A stretch of DNA of 64,000 nucleotides from Mucilaginibacter endophyticus (GCF_003351025.1 NZ_QPCG01000001.1:1309949-1373948); one strand, 5' to 3'. Positions 17,214-27,567 are shown, counted from the first letter of the stretch. Notes: generated by a model not told the origin, from the sequence alone. Program-made: numbers and translations.

Positions 17214-18446
17214 TTATAGTAATGAATGCCAGAAAGTTAGTTCGCTCATGTTGGTGTAGCTACCGTCGTTGTCAGAATTGTGTTTTACCCGGATCCGTAT
17301 AAAACGTACAGGCGTCGGATTAGGTGTTGGATCGAAATTAACCTTTAGTGAAGCACTGCCATCGTCAGTTCTTTTGATTTCTTTAAGGAGCTTCCAGCCC
17401 TTTGCAGTTGCTTCGGCAGTCCAACCTGCGTCATTTGCTTTTAGTTTAGTAACAGCATTCGTTGTATCTGCTATGGCCCAGACTTCAAAATCATCGGGGT
17501 TATGGCAACAGTTCCGGCCTGTTTCTTCAATTGCTGTTAAGCCTTTATAAATAACACCCATATCGAAGGTGATAACAATAGGAAGCGAGCCATTACCATC
17601 AGTGTGAAAGATGTTAGGGTAACCTTGCGGACCATTACTGTTATCCCAAAGCCTGTCTATATCGGTGTCGCCTTCGTACGGTTTAGCATCATTAGTTAAG
17701 TACACCTTTCTGAACAAGTTTTTATCGCAGATTAAAGTAGTGGGCAATAGCGGGAATTTTTCATAACTATCTACATAAAAAGTATCCAGGGCGTTTACGG
17801 CTGGTTTAAATGCAGAGCGGAATTGTATGTCTGTACCTGCTTTATAATCGGATAATACGATGGCGCTGCTGTCGGGACTAAGTTTACCAATGGTTACAGC
17901 GCCTGCTTTATTTGTGTATTGTATATCGGTAAAAGTATTGTGCAGGCTCGTATCAACTTTTACAAAATTGAGCCTGAACCTGCCGTCGGCCGTAAGACCA
18001 CCCGGATTGGTAACATCATAACCCCTGTTTGATAAGCCCGACTGATAAATGGGCCCGTATACCCTTACATTATTAATGTCAAGCGGAATTGAACGGTTGC
18101 CTTTAGCATCATACGAGAAAACGGTGAACGAATAAATGTATTCGTTAAGATTTGGTATAACAACCGTTAAACTATCCGATGGATTGTGATTGGTTGATGT
18201 GTAAATGAGAGAGTCGGCCTTGTTGTTCCAGTATATAACGTAACGGGTTATGCTGGGATCGGAGCTTGGGTTCCAGGTAAGGGCGGCACGTAAATTTCCG
18301 GGGCGGGAGTGTGCGTTGGCCACTGTACCCGGGTACTTAACTTCGTGTCCGTTTAAGTACGATTCAAACTGTGTGTCTTGCTTGCTGCAACCATACAACA
18401 GGTATCCAAGCAAACAGAAAGCAGCTATTCTGACAATATTTTTCAT
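17214..18446 (-). CDS. SusCD-associated surface lipoprotein (DUF4998-like with discoidin-like C-terminus)
   Basis: The 410-residue protein begins with a lipoprotein signal (LLGYLLYGCSKQ, lipidated Cys20). The N-terminal half (about 40-135) has the two Fn3-like strands LRAALTWNPSSDPSITRYVIYWNN typical of DUF4998 proteins. The C-terminal part (about 240-408) looks like an F5/8 type C (discoidin) domain, ending FDPTPNPTPVRFIRIRVKHNSDNDGSYTNMSELTFW. Proteins in this position act as surface glycan-binding proteins beside SusCD. It is the last gene of the operon, 27 nt after its paralogue-like neighbour. Confidence 0.8.
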   Translation of the reverse strand: MKNIVRIAAFCLLGYLLYGCSKQDTQFESYLNGHEVKYPGTVANAHSRPGNLRAALTWNPSSDPSITRYVIYWNNKADSLIYTSTNHNPSDSLTVVIPNLNEYIYSFTVFSYDAKGNRSIPLDINNVRVYGPIYQSGLSNRGYDVTNPGGLTADGRFRLNFVKVDTSLHNTFTDIQYTNKAGAVTIGKLSPDSSAIVLSDYKAGTDIQFRSAFKPAVNALDTFYVDSYEKFPLLPTTLICDKNLFRKVYLTNDAKPYEGDTDIDRLWDNSNGPQGYPNIFHTDGNGSLPIVITFDMGVIYKGLTAIEETGRNCCHNPDDFEVWAIADTTNAVTKLKANDAGWTAEATAKGWKLLKEIKRTDDGSASLKVNFDPTPNPTPVRFIRIRVKHNSDNDGSYTNMSELTFWHSLL

Positions 18447-18473
18447 GTTCGTTTAATCTAAATGAGTTAATAC

Positions 18474-19712
18474 CTATTGTGGGTTACCATAAATTGAAAG
18501 CTCCATCATGTGGGCAAAGTCACCGTTTGACCAGGTATCATGCACCATGAAGCGGAAGTATTTAATTGGTGTTGAACCCGGAGGGATATTAAAGTTAACC
18601 CCTGCCGCAACAAAGTCAGCATCTGCCGAATTGGTGAAACCTGGTGTAAGTCCCGATGGCGGGTTTGGATAATGATAATTGCCGATATTAACCCAGTCGC
18701 CAACTACGGTTCCAACAGGGGCATAATCAGGCAGCCTTACATCCTGCGGAGCATTCACATTTGATCCCCAGATGCTGAAATCTTTAGGGTTACCATGCGC
18801 GTAGGCATATTGATCGGGTCTTTCCCATAAAACAAAACGGCTTAACTGTGCCGATACACCAAGGCTGAAAGTAACCTGCATTGGGGCAGGCGCTCCCGGA
18901 GCGGTATGCCAGCCATTTGAGTACCCATCTGTTTTGTTATCCCATAAATATGGAACTTCCCAACCGTAAGCGGTAGGACTGTCAGTAGGTGTTTTATATA
19001 CTGAAAACTTGCTCTTATCCAGTAGCGTTTCAAATATAGGGGTGATATTTACAACAGTAGTATCAGATATATTGCCAAATTTATCGGTAACATATACACC
19101 AAATTTTTGAGATACCGCGGGATATCCTCTGATGGAGTAATTGATGGTATCAACCTTGGTATAATGCTGGTCTACAACCTCCAGTGCCTGGGTTGATTTA
19201 TCAAAGGCCAATAAAATAACGCCTATGTCTTTTTGATCAGGGTTCATCGCCTTGATGTTTACACCGCCAAAATCAGAAGTGATAGTTAATGTTGGTTTTA
19301 TCAGTTTGTAAAAAGGTGTATCTGGGTGCACCTTCACAACCAGCGGATCAGACTTAACATTAGCCCTGCTCACCGAATAAAGCGTTACTTCGTATTCCTG
19401 GCTTTTGGCAAAACCGTCAACTGTAACTGTATCCGAGTAATAGCTCGATTTGGTTTGGCGTGTAGTTTTATCATTGATGCGATACTCGGCCTGCACATAT
19501 AGCAGGTTATCTGAGTTTGGCAGATCGTAGGTGATATAAGCACCGCCGTTAAAGTTTTTAATTTTTACGTTAGTAACAACGGCAGGCTTACTTAAATCGG
19601 TCGAAACCTCTTTAACATACCCATCGTTCTTTTTGCATGAATTTAAGCACGCTATAAACAACGCCGCTGCAAGCACCAGCGCTGTTACCGAATAATTTTT
19701 AATGCGTTTCAT
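18474..19712 (-). CDS. SusCD-associated surface lipoprotein (DUF4959/DUF5126/DUF5000-like)
   Basis: The 412-residue protein has a lipoprotein signal (LAAALFIACLNSCKKND). Three parts follow in the order usual for this family: a Fn3-like DUF4959 region (about 38-130), a DUF5126-like region (about 135-225; DFGGVNIKAMNPDQKDIGVILLAFD and FGVYVTDKFGNISDT), and a DUF5000/discoidin-like region (about 230-412; LWDNKTDGYSNGWHT and RFVLWERPD.YAYAHGNPKDFSIWGS). It is likely to bind glycan outside the cell and to hand it to SusD. It is 47 nt below SusD and 27 nt above the next lipoprotein. Confidence 0.85.
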   Translation of the reverse strand: MKRIKNYSVTALVLAAALFIACLNSCKKNDGYVKEVSTDLSKPAVVTNVKIKNFNGGAYITYDLPNSDNLLYVQAEYRINDKTTRQTKSSYYSDTVTVDGFAKSQEYEVTLYSVSRANVKSDPLVVKVHPDTPFYKLIKPTLTITSDFGGVNIKAMNPDQKDIGVILLAFDKSTQALEVVDQHYTKVDTINYSIRGYPAVSQKFGVYVTDKFGNISDTTVVNITPIFETLLDKSKFSVYKTPTDSPTAYGWEVPYLWDNKTDGYSNGWHTAPGAPAPMQVTFSLGVSAQLSRFVLWERPDQYAYAHGNPKDFSIWGSNVNAPQDVRLPDYAPVGTVVGDWVNIGNYHYPNPPSGLTPGFTNSADADFVAAGVNFNIPPGSTPIKYFRFMVHDTWSNGDFAHMMELSIYGNPQ

Positions 19713-19759
19713 AATTCTTATTTATGTTGAATTAATTCATTTTTAAATGGATGGGACGC

Positions 19760-21670
19760 CTACCAGTAGGTGGTTTGTACCAGGTTATTATTAACGATCA
19801 GGTCGTTGTCCTTAACCGGCCAGAAATAATTTTTTAGCCCGAAAACCGGAGTTAACACTGTATGCGGCCTGTAATAATTACCTGCTTCAGATTCATATAT
19901 ATTCCAGCCCTGCAGTGGTGTGCTCAACACATTTTGAATTTCTTTCCAGCGGCGAAGGTCCCACCCGCTTTGTGCTTCAAAACAAAGTTCAATGCGGCGC
20001 TCACGGTGTATGATATCGCGCAAACCTTCTTTAGTTGTTGGTTTACCAGGATTTTTTGAATAGGTTGACCATGATTCTAAAACTCCTTTTAGGCCTGCTC
20101 TTGCACGTACTTTGTCAATGTAATTGTATACGTCGCTGGTTGGGCCGTTGGCCTCGTTCAGGGTTTCGGCATATAAAAGATATAAACCGGCAAGCCTCAT
20201 CAGTGGTAAATGATATTCTATCGGCTGAAAGCCATCGTCATAAACTGAAAGATAATTAGCCAGTTTTTTAGGCCAGTAACCAGTAATATTGAGCGTATTC
20301 AGGTCTTTAGGGCCGGCTAATGAACCGGATCCACGGGCTTCAACATGATAAGCCTGGTCCTGGTTATAAATGCCGTTACCATACCAGATACTACCATCAA
20401 AAGCGATGTTGGCATAAAAACGTGTTTCGCGGCCGTAGTGCTCGTTAATAGTGGTATAGCCTTGAGCAATATAATATTTGTCGCCATCTCCTGCTGTTTT
20501 AAGCGCGAAACGGTCAGCGTAATCATAATTCTTATCCTCAGTTAGCGGTACACCGTTAGCGGTATAAAAAAGTTCCTGTGTTGAAATTGGAACAGCAAAT
20601 GTTGATGGATTTGAGAAGATATTAACTGCCGATTTTGGCGTTAACCTTGGCGTTGCATAGCCCTGGCAAGGGAACGTTGGGTTTAATGCCCAGATCAGCT
20701 CGGGGTTTACATCCCATTTTTCGGTAACGGCGTTTTGAATAGTCAGTTCATTACGCAACTGATCTGACAGGGAACCTACCGTTGGAGGCGATACAAAGGT
20801 GTATAATTTAAGGCCGTTAGCTTCGCAGGCATCAATAGCCGCTTTACAGGCATCAGCAGCACGTTTCCATTTTTGTGGATCGACAGTGCTTGAAAACAGC
20901 GCCTGGCCATCTTTATTCTTCATGCTGGCATAATCAGGGTTACCGTTAAATAACGGGCTGGCCTGCGTTGCCAACATTTCGGCTTTAATTGATAGCGCGG
21001 TTAACTGCGTAATACGGCCAAGCTCTTTTGCCTGGTTAGTGATAACCGGTGGCAGATCAGGAATAGCTTCGTCCAGTAACTGTACACAATAATTGAATAC
21101 CGAATCAACAGGCGAACGTTTTACCCTCACTTCCTCGGTACTTGCAGTGATGTCGATGTTGGTTTTAACCAGGGGTACAGGGCCATATAAGCGGCACAGG
21201 TAATAATGGTAATATGCTTTAAGAAATTTTACCTCCGCTATCCATCTTGCTTTCTCTGATGGTGAAAGGTCAACAGGTTTATCGATATTCTCAAGCATGA
21301 TGTTACACCTGCGAATTGAACGGAACAATGCCTGGCCGCCATTTTCACCATCCCACCAGTTTACGCCTGGGCTTGCGCTATTTTGCGTACCGCGGATAAG
21401 GTTAAACCCATTTTCATTAAGCGGGTGGTTGGTAAGGTTGTTTGGATAAATGATTTCTGACGAGGTAGTGAAACCTATGTTTGAAGTAGGGTCATAAAAC
21501 TGCTGTAGGGTCGCATAGCAGGTAAACAGGTAGTTTTCGGCCTCATTACGGTTCCTGAAAGCGTACTCAAGGGTACCGGTATTATCTGGTGTTACATCAA
21601 GGTATTTTTTACATGATGCGCCCGAAACCAGGAGCCCTACCAGTAATAAAAGTTTATAATATTGTTTCAT
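19760..21670 (-). CDS. susD-like: SusD/RagB family glycan-binding lipoprotein
   Basis: The 636-residue protein starts with a lipoprotein signal (LLVSGASCKKYLDVTPDN, lipidated Cys20). The TPR-type helical core begins NRNEAENYLFTCYATLQQF and the C-terminus has the SusD signature IIHRERRIELCFEAQSGWDLRRWKE. SusD acts as a hinged lid on the SusC channel and binds the incoming oligosaccharide. It is 26 nt downstream of SusC, with the two lipoproteins next, so all four form one operon. Confidence 0.96.
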   Translation of the reverse strand: MKQYYKLLLLVGLLVSGASCKKYLDVTPDNTGTLEYAFRNRNEAENYLFTCYATLQQFYDPTSNIGFTTSSEIIYPNNLTNHPLNENGFNLIRGTQNSASPGVNWWDGENGGQALFRSIRRCNIMLENIDKPVDLSPSEKARWIAEVKFLKAYYHYYLCRLYGPVPLVKTNIDITASTEEVRVKRSPVDSVFNYCVQLLDEAIPDLPPVITNQAKELGRITQLTALSIKAEMLATQASPLFNGNPDYASMKNKDGQALFSSTVDPQKWKRAADACKAAIDACEANGLKLYTFVSPPTVGSLSDQLRNELTIQNAVTEKWDVNPELIWALNPTFPCQGYATPRLTPKSAVNIFSNPSTFAVPISTQELFYTANGVPLTEDKNYDYADRFALKTAGDGDKYYIAQGYTTINEHYGRETRFYANIAFDGSIWYGNGIYNQDQAYHVEARGSGSLAGPKDLNTLNITGYWPKKLANYLSVYDDGFQPIEYHLPLMRLAGLYLLYAETLNEANGPTSDVYNYIDKVRARAGLKGVLESWSTYSKNPGKPTTKEGLRDIIHRERRIELCFEAQSGWDLRRWKEIQNVLSTPLQGWNIYESEAGNYYRPHTVLTPVFGLKNYFWPVKDNDLIVNNNLVQTTYW

Positions 21671-21696
21671 AATACTAAGTATTGATCAGTAAAAAA

Positions 21697-24600
21697 TTAC
21701 AGGTTAACGTTTATGCCTAAGTTGAATACCTTTTGTATAGGGTAGGCAAAGCCATTACCACCAAGCTCAGGGTCCCAAAGTTTAAATGCGCTCCAGGTAT
21801 ACAGGTTTAAGCCGTTAAAGTAAATGCGGCATTTGCTTACGTTTAGGCGCTTTAAAATTGAAGGTGGCAGCGAGTAACCTATTTCAACAGATTTAAGCCT
21901 CAGAAAACTACCGTCACGCATCCACCAGGTACTGTTTTGGCGGTTGTTTTCGATCTGGTTGCCGGTTACGCCTAACCGCGGATAGGTAGCGTATAAATCC
22001 TGGTTTTCTTCGCTCCAGTGACTATCGGCAAAAGCTTTGATCAGCTGTGTATTACCATAGATATATGGGTCGGGGCTTTGAATGAACGGACTGGTACGGT
22101 TAGGATCGATAAAGAAGGATACACGTGCCTGGCCCTGGAAAAAGCAGGAAATATCAAAGTTTTTGATGCCTGCAGATAAACCATAGCCGTACACAATTTC
22201 CGGAACGGTTGGATAGCCGATAAAGGTTTGGTCGGCACCGTCGATTTTACCGTCGCCATTTAAGTCGCGGTATTTGATATCACCGCCGCCAGGAGGGATG
22301 CCGTTGGTCGAAAAAATTTGAGAAGGAGAGTTTCTTGCTTCGTTATCATCAACAAATAAACGTTCGGCAATGTAGCCGTACTGCCTGCCTATTTCCTGAC
22401 CATTGTGGTAGCGGTAGGCTTCTTTGTACTGAGGTTCTTCATAATTACCATATTTGCTGCTTGCTAAGGTAAAGTTACCGCGGCCCTGCAACCATACATT
22501 ATTGTTTATGGTAGCCTTATAGTCCATCTGCAGGTCAATACCTTTGGTATTGGCTGTACCTATATTAGCAGTGACGTTAGGGTTTCCGTATTGGTCAAGC
22601 GCTTCAAGTCCCAGTGTTGTAGGGAGTGAGCTACGTGTTTGCAGAATGTTGTAACGGTGATATTTATAAACCTCGGCTACTACATTCAGATTTTTAAATA
22701 GGGTGAACTCAAGACCAAGATTTAGCTGGCGCGAGGTTTCCCAGGTTACATTTGGGTTTTCGTAATTGTTGATGTAAACACCATTGCGTGTATATCCATT
22801 GTAAGTACCAAACGAGGCTGGGTTTCCGCCGTTAAGGTTAACATCCGAAAGGAAGAAGAAACGTTGTGAACCAATAGCGTCATTACCTACTAAACCATAG
22901 CTGGCCCGTAACTTCATACGAGTGACAACATCATAAAGCCCTTGTCCCCAGAATTTTTCGTCAGATACAATCCACGAACCGCCTATGGTAGGGAAGAAAC
23001 CATACCTGTGATTGGCCGAAAAGCGTTCGGTGCCGTTATAGCCAAAGTTAAACTCCAGGAAATAACGGCTTTTAAATGAATAAGTAGCACGGCCGGCAAG
23101 TGTTAAGTTGCGGTAAGGCAGCGAGTACTGTAAAGTAGGGTAGTTTAATACCGGATCTTTTGCTGCTGAATATACCGTCTGCTGACGTGTGCCGATCAAT
23201 GACGCGCTCACATTATGATCACCAAATGCGTGATTGTAATCTAAAACACCCTGGAAGTAGATATAGGTATTCAGGTTATCTGTACTTGGGTCGCGGTAGT
23301 AGCTTAAATATTCGGTAGCAACATTATTGCCCGTTGGCTGTGGGTTAAGCCAGGTTAAGGTATACTGATTACTTGGTTTATCATAGGTATTTACGTTATA
23401 ATAAAATGGCGAATAACCCATTTGTGATTGAAAGTATGAATACCTGTTGGTATGAAATAAGCCGTGGAAGTTAAGCCCGCTGGTTATAAAATCCAATTTT
23501 TGGTTTAGCTCTAACTGAGCAGATAACCTTGATTCAGAATAGTTTTTATGGCCACGTAATAACGCTGCGTAAGGGTTATTGTAGGCGATAGCATTTGATG
23601 CCGAGCCCGCATTGGCCGGTGCCGCGTTACCAAATAAAATGTGTTTAACATTACGGTTGGCCGAATCGGCAGGGAAATAAGCAGGGAATAATACCGGGCT
23701 GGTGTGCACAGCAACGTTATAAAGGTCGGTCGAAAACGAAGCGTCGGCTGTAAGAGGGCCGTTATACTCATTGAACGAGCCGGCAAGCCTTACAATAAGC
23801 TCGGTGGTTTTGCTTAAATTGATGTTAACGTTTGAGCGTAACTGGTAATTTTCAAACTTAACGTTGTTGTTATTATTGTTGGCAATATCCTGCCTTAAAA
23901 TACCGTGGTCAACGTTATATGATCCCGATACGTAGTAACGGGCAACGTCACCACCACCGCTTACGCTCATATCCGCGCGCTGGGTAGCTGTACGCTTTTT
24001 GAAAAGCATATCCAGCCAGTCAACAGCGGGATAAACATATTTATTGCTGCCCGAGGCATTGCTCAACGTGGCCTCGGTATTTAATATTTTATTTTGAGAG
24101 AAGGGGAGAGGGCTTAACGGATCTCGGGTTATGGTGGCTTCGTTAAAAAGCTTCATGTAAGTGATAGGATCGGCAAGCTGCAGGGTTTTGGCCGATTGTG
24201 AAATGGAGTTTTCCACGCGTACGTTAATCTTAGCCTTACCAATTTTACCTTCTTTGGTACTTACTAAAATTACACCGTTGGCACCGCGGGCACCGTAAAG
24301 CGCGGTAGCACTCGCGTCTTTTAATATCGAAAAGCTGGCGATATCATCAACCTGCAAGCGGGCAAGGTCAGATGTGGAAAGCTCAACGTTATCAATCAAA
24401 ATAAGCGGGTCTTTTTTATAGCCGAAAGTGGTTACACCACGAATAAAAAAGCTGGAATTATCCTGCCCCGGCTGGCCGCTTGGCTGAAATGCGATGATAC
24501 CCGCCACCTGGCCGGCAAGCGCATTGGTTAAGTTACTGGCAGGGATCTTCAGGTCGGCAGGTTTGACGGTAGTTACAGAACCTACTACAGCTTCCTTACG

Positions 24601-25017
24601 TTCTTTTTTACCGTAGGCCAGTACTACAACTTCTTCAAGGCCTCGTTTTGACTCTTTAAGTACAATGTTTACAACCAGTTTACTGGCCGAAACAGTGAAA
24701 AATTGATCGACAAAAGTTACGTACGATACTTTAAGGATGGTACCGGGTTCTGCATCAATCACAAACTTACCGTTTACATCGGTAGTGGTGCCCAGGTTTT
24801 TACGGTTGGTGGCTATGATGTTGGCACCGGCAATTGTTGCCCCCAGCGTGTCTGTTACGCGCCCTGTAATGGTTACCTTGGTTGTTTGCGCGTGTGCAAA
24901 TTGTGCCGTGCCAATAAAGCTCAGCAGTAATAATACAAAGCAATAAAAACCCGGTGCAGGTTTGTACGAGCGCTTAAGCTCCCGCCGGGCTTTGATACAT
25001 TGGTAAAATTGTTTCAT
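21697..25017 (-). CDS. susC-like: SusC/RagA family TonB-dependent outer-membrane transporter
   Basis: The 1106-residue protein has a long N-terminal region with a signal segment (about 25-44), a carboxypeptidase-D-regulatory-like domain (about 48-118; ITGRVTDTLGATIAGANI), then the plug (about 130-255; VVVLAYGKKERKEAVVGSV and SFFIRGVTTFGYKKDPLILIDNVE) and a 22-strand barrel ending in NLGINVNL. The Ile-Arg-Gly and DALYGARGANGVILVSTK-type pieces are SusC hallmarks. It imports oligosaccharides using TonB energy. It is the first gene of the operon; the 200-nt upstream region shows no clear -7 box. Confidence 0.97.
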   Translation of the reverse strand: MKQFYQCIKARRELKRSYKPAPGFYCFVLLLLSFIGTAQFAHAQTTKVTITGRVTDTLGATIAGANIIATNRKNLGTTTDVNGKFVIDAEPGTILKVSYVTFVDQFFTVSASKLVVNIVLKESKRGLEEVVVLAYGKKERKEAVVGSVTTVKPADLKIPASNLTNALAGQVAGIIAFQPSGQPGQDNSSFFIRGVTTFGYKKDPLILIDNVELSTSDLARLQVDDIASFSILKDASATALYGARGANGVILVSTKEGKIGKAKINVRVENSISQSAKTLQLADPITYMKLFNEATITRDPLSPLPFSQNKILNTEATLSNASGSNKYVYPAVDWLDMLFKKRTATQRADMSVSGGGDVARYYVSGSYNVDHGILRQDIANNNNNNVKFENYQLRSNVNINLSKTTELIVRLAGSFNEYNGPLTADASFSTDLYNVAVHTSPVLFPAYFPADSANRNVKHILFGNAAPANAGSASNAIAYNNPYAALLRGHKNYSESRLSAQLELNQKLDFITSGLNFHGLFHTNRYSYFQSQMGYSPFYYNVNTYDKPSNQYTLTWLNPQPTGNNVATEYLSYYRDPSTDNLNTYIYFQGVLDYNHAFGDHNVSASLIGTRQQTVYSAAKDPVLNYPTLQYSLPYRNLTLAGRATYSFKSRYFLEFNFGYNGTERFSANHRYGFFPTIGGSWIVSDEKFWGQGLYDVVTRMKLRASYGLVGNDAIGSQRFFFLSDVNLNGGNPASFGTYNGYTRNGVYINNYENPNVTWETSRQLNLGLEFTLFKNLNVVAEVYKYHRYNILQTRSSLPTTLGLEALDQYGNPNVTANIGTANTKGIDLQMDYKATINNNVWLQGRGNFTLASSKYGNYEEPQYKEAYRYHNGQEIGRQYGYIAERLFVDDNEARNSPSQIFSTNGIPPGGGDIKYRDLNGDGKIDGADQTFIGYPTVPEIVYGYGLSAGIKNFDISCFFQGQARVSFFIDPNRTSPFIQSPDPYIYGNTQLIKAFADSHWSEENQDLYATYPRLGVTGNQIENNRQNSTWWMRDGSFLRLKSVEIGYSLPPSILKRLNVSKCRIYFNGLNLYTWSAFKLWDPELGGNGFAYPIQKVFNLGINVNL

Positions 25018-25218
25018 AAAATTGGTTTGATAATGGTTTTTTGTTTTTTGAGTTTGGTTTTTGGGTGTGTCGGTTTTAATGCATTTAAATGCGGAGTTGG
25101 TAAAAGGTTTTTCCTTTAAGGACTGGTTTAATCATGGTTATTGGGATTTTAAATATGTTAAGTTGACAATTAAAAATTTTTAGCTGTGTTTAAGCTTGCT
25201 GCTGCTTTTTTGAAAAAA

Positions 25219-27207
25219 TCAATTGGTTAAAAAATAAACTACCTGGCACGCGTTTCCTTTACTGTTTGCATTCTTATCAGTGTCAATTTTTAAATTGAGC
25301 GTATGTGGACCTTTTTTCAGATCGGTACTGAAGGTTACATACCATGGCAGGTAGATCCATGAGCTGAATGGTGTGTATAAATCCATTTTCTTTTCTGCTC
25401 CGCCATCAATACTATAGCTTATAATGCCCGCGTCTGGGCCCGATACTATGGCCATTCCAATTGCAGTGCCCGTAAATGGCAGTGTTAATGATGAGCCCGA
25501 TTTTGTTGCGATAAGCATTGGCTTGTGTACAAAACCTTCGCGGGTAGTCAGGTTGTTATCAGGTGCCCAATCGAGGTTAATAGCCCATCCGTTCAGGTTT
25601 TTAGCGTTTAGGATGTTGTGATACCTTCCGTTATTTAAATTGAGGTTATTAAGTGGATTTGGTAATGCAGATAATTTTGAAGCTTTGTTCTGTTGATTAT
25701 CGAAGCATGCGTCAAGTAAGCTTTTTATAGAAGCAAAATAAAGCTCCTGCCCGTAAATGGCAGGGTGCAGGTCTTTAAAATCATATTGCCATGAAAACTC
25801 ATGGTTGTTAAGCTTGTCGGTAACTTCCTTAGCTAAATTGATAGATGGCAAGCCGTAATGCCCTGCTACCAGTTCGTGATTTTTAATTTGTAGTGGGGTT
25901 TTGCCATTGTTGTAATCCCTGATCTTATCCGGATCAACAAACGACATCATGACGATATCCATCAGTGGGTTCGTCTTTTTTGCATGCCTTACAATGCCTT
26001 CTAAAGCGCGTACTTCGGTCAGGCTATCCAGACCGTTTACATTGTCGTTAACGGCTGCTTCAACAAACATCAAATCTACTTTGCCCGAATCAAGCACATC
26101 CCGCTGCAAGCGGAAAGCATGAGGTACACTTCCTAATGATGGGATTCCGGCTTGTATAAAGTGAAAATTAGTTGATGGAAAGCGCTCGGTAAGGTAACGG
26201 CTGATCTTTTCGCGCCAGCCCGGGTTGTAAGTGATGGATCCGCCTAAAAACGCTACCGTAGCTTTTTGGCCTGCGTTAAATACATTAAGACTATTGATTA
26301 AACCATTGCGGATTGTAAAGTAATCGGTATAAGGTACTATTTTTTTCACGGGGTAGCTATACTCCATGATCAAATCTGCCCATTGTTCCGGGTGTTCAAT
26401 AGGAAAGTGATGCCCGTTCAACTCCTGTGGACCGGCAGTTACAGGGTATACCATCATCGGGCCGCCTAAGGCCGTATAGCGTTGAGCAAGGATATTCGTA
26501 TTGTCGACATTGGGTACAACCTGGTCGTTTATACCTATAATATGCATTACAGGGACTTTGAAAGCGGCAAGCCCGTCAAGGTTGTCAACAGGATTGTCTT
26601 TGTAATCAAGTGCCTGTTGCTCTGTAAAGTGATATACCTGCTGCAATTGTTTCCACAGGTTGGCATCGCCAGGGGCGCTTAGTTTACCACCCGGCCAGCT
26701 TTTAATGTTGCAAACAGGTGCTTCGTTATAAATGCAACTAATTTTATCTGGGTTGCGTTTGGCCCAGCCGTATACGTATAAACCTCCGCGGCTTACGCCT
26801 TCAAGGGCAACTTTTGTGGCAAATGATTGTTTGGTGGTTAAATATTTATAGAAAGCATCCCATACCTGTAAAGCATAAGGGCTACCATATTGATCGTCAA
26901 CGTTTACAAAAGCTATGCGAAAGCCTTTGGTTAGCAGGATGCTGTCAATATCGGTATGCCAATCCGGAAATGAGGCCCGCCACACCCAGGGGTTACCTTC
27001 AAGCGGTTTTTTAGGGTTTACAAAATAGGCTTTGTGAGTGCCAATGATGATGTTTACCCGCTCAAACCCCTGCCAGCTATCTCTGGCTGTATGTTGAATG
27101 GTATATACGGCTGGGGCATTGCCCGCACTGCCATTTTCATGGTTTTGTGCTGAGGCAATACCGGCCGTGAACCCAAATAATAGCGTAATTAGTAAAGTTT
27201 TAATCAT
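25219..27207 (-). CDS. Two-domain hydrolase: alpha/beta hydrolase fused to SGNH/GDSL esterase
   Basis: The 662-residue protein has a signal peptide (ending ASA, about 20). The N-terminal alpha/beta hydrolase part (about 50-290) has nucleophile Ser139 in EGVSRGG, Asp228 in GINDQVV and His266/267. The second part (about 315-500) is SGNH: Ser324 in FLGGSITYNPGW, a Gly block (QAGIPSLGS), Asn388 in AAVNDN and the Asp479/His481 pair in KDLHP. A C-terminal beta domain (about 530-662) is carbohydrate-binding-like. Both sets of catalytic residues look intact. It probably removes acetyl or other esters from the glycan before glycosidase action. It is upstream of SusC on the same strand with a 200-nt gap. 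Confidence 0.82.
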   Translation of the reverse strand: MIKTLLITLLFGFTAGIASAQNHENGSAGNAPAVYTIQHTARDSWQGFERVNIIIGTHKAYFVNPKKPLEGNPWVWRASFPDWHTDIDSILLTKGFRIAFVNVDDQYGSPYALQVWDAFYKYLTTKQSFATKVALEGVSRGGLYVYGWAKRNPDKISCIYNEAPVCNIKSWPGGKLSAPGDANLWKQLQQVYHFTEQQALDYKDNPVDNLDGLAAFKVPVMHIIGINDQVVPNVDNTNILAQRYTALGGPMMVYPVTAGPQELNGHHFPIEHPEQWADLIMEYSYPVKKIVPYTDYFTIRNGLINSLNVFNAGQKATVAFLGGSITYNPGWREKISRYLTERFPSTNFHFIQAGIPSLGSVPHAFRLQRDVLDSGKVDLMFVEAAVNDNVNGLDSLTEVRALEGIVRHAKKTNPLMDIVMMSFVDPDKIRDYNNGKTPLQIKNHELVAGHYGLPSINLAKEVTDKLNNHEFSWQYDFKDLHPAIYGQELYFASIKSLLDACFDNQQNKASKLSALPNPLNNLNLNNGRYHNILNAKNLNGWAINLDWAPDNNLTTREGFVHKPMLIATKSGSSLTLPFTGTAIGMAIVSGPDAGIISYSIDGGAEKKMDLYTPFSSWIYLPWYVTFSTDLKKGPHTLNLKIDTDKNANSKGNACQVVYFLTN

Positions 27208-27346
27208 TCAGTATTGGTTATAGCAATCCCAGTTCAAAAACTTCGTCCTTTTTTTGAGGATTGTTGTTTTCGATTAAAAAGTATTTGTAAAAACCTTAGT
27301 AGCTGGCGTTTATAATTAAGATAAAAGTATGAATGGCATTAACAAT

Positions 27347-27501
27347 AAATTGCATCTAAATTGATTTGTTTCGATACTATTTTGACATTGCTTTTTCTGT
27401 TTTAGGCAAAAAATGTACTGCTGAAACAATTTAGTTGTATTAAGTGTGTTTTTCACAACAAAATAGTGTCGAAAAAACTAAAAGTTGCGCAAAATTGTAT
27501 C
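27347..27501. promoter_or_regulatory. Two copies of an AAATTG(T/C)ATC motif upstream of the double hydrolase gene
   Basis: AAATTGCATCTAAAT is at 27347-27361 and AAATTGTATC at 27492-27501. The same motif is at 13322-13336 upstream of the galactosidase gene. All lie in gaps upstream of locus genes. The rest of the 404-nt gap 27208-27611 holds the hairpin at 27568 and A/T-rich sequence without a clear promoter. Confidence 0.3.
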
Positions 27502-27567
27502 GGTTGTTTTTTAGTTCATGGTTCATTGTTGATAGCTTATGGCAAGAACTATGGGTTGAGAATTCAG

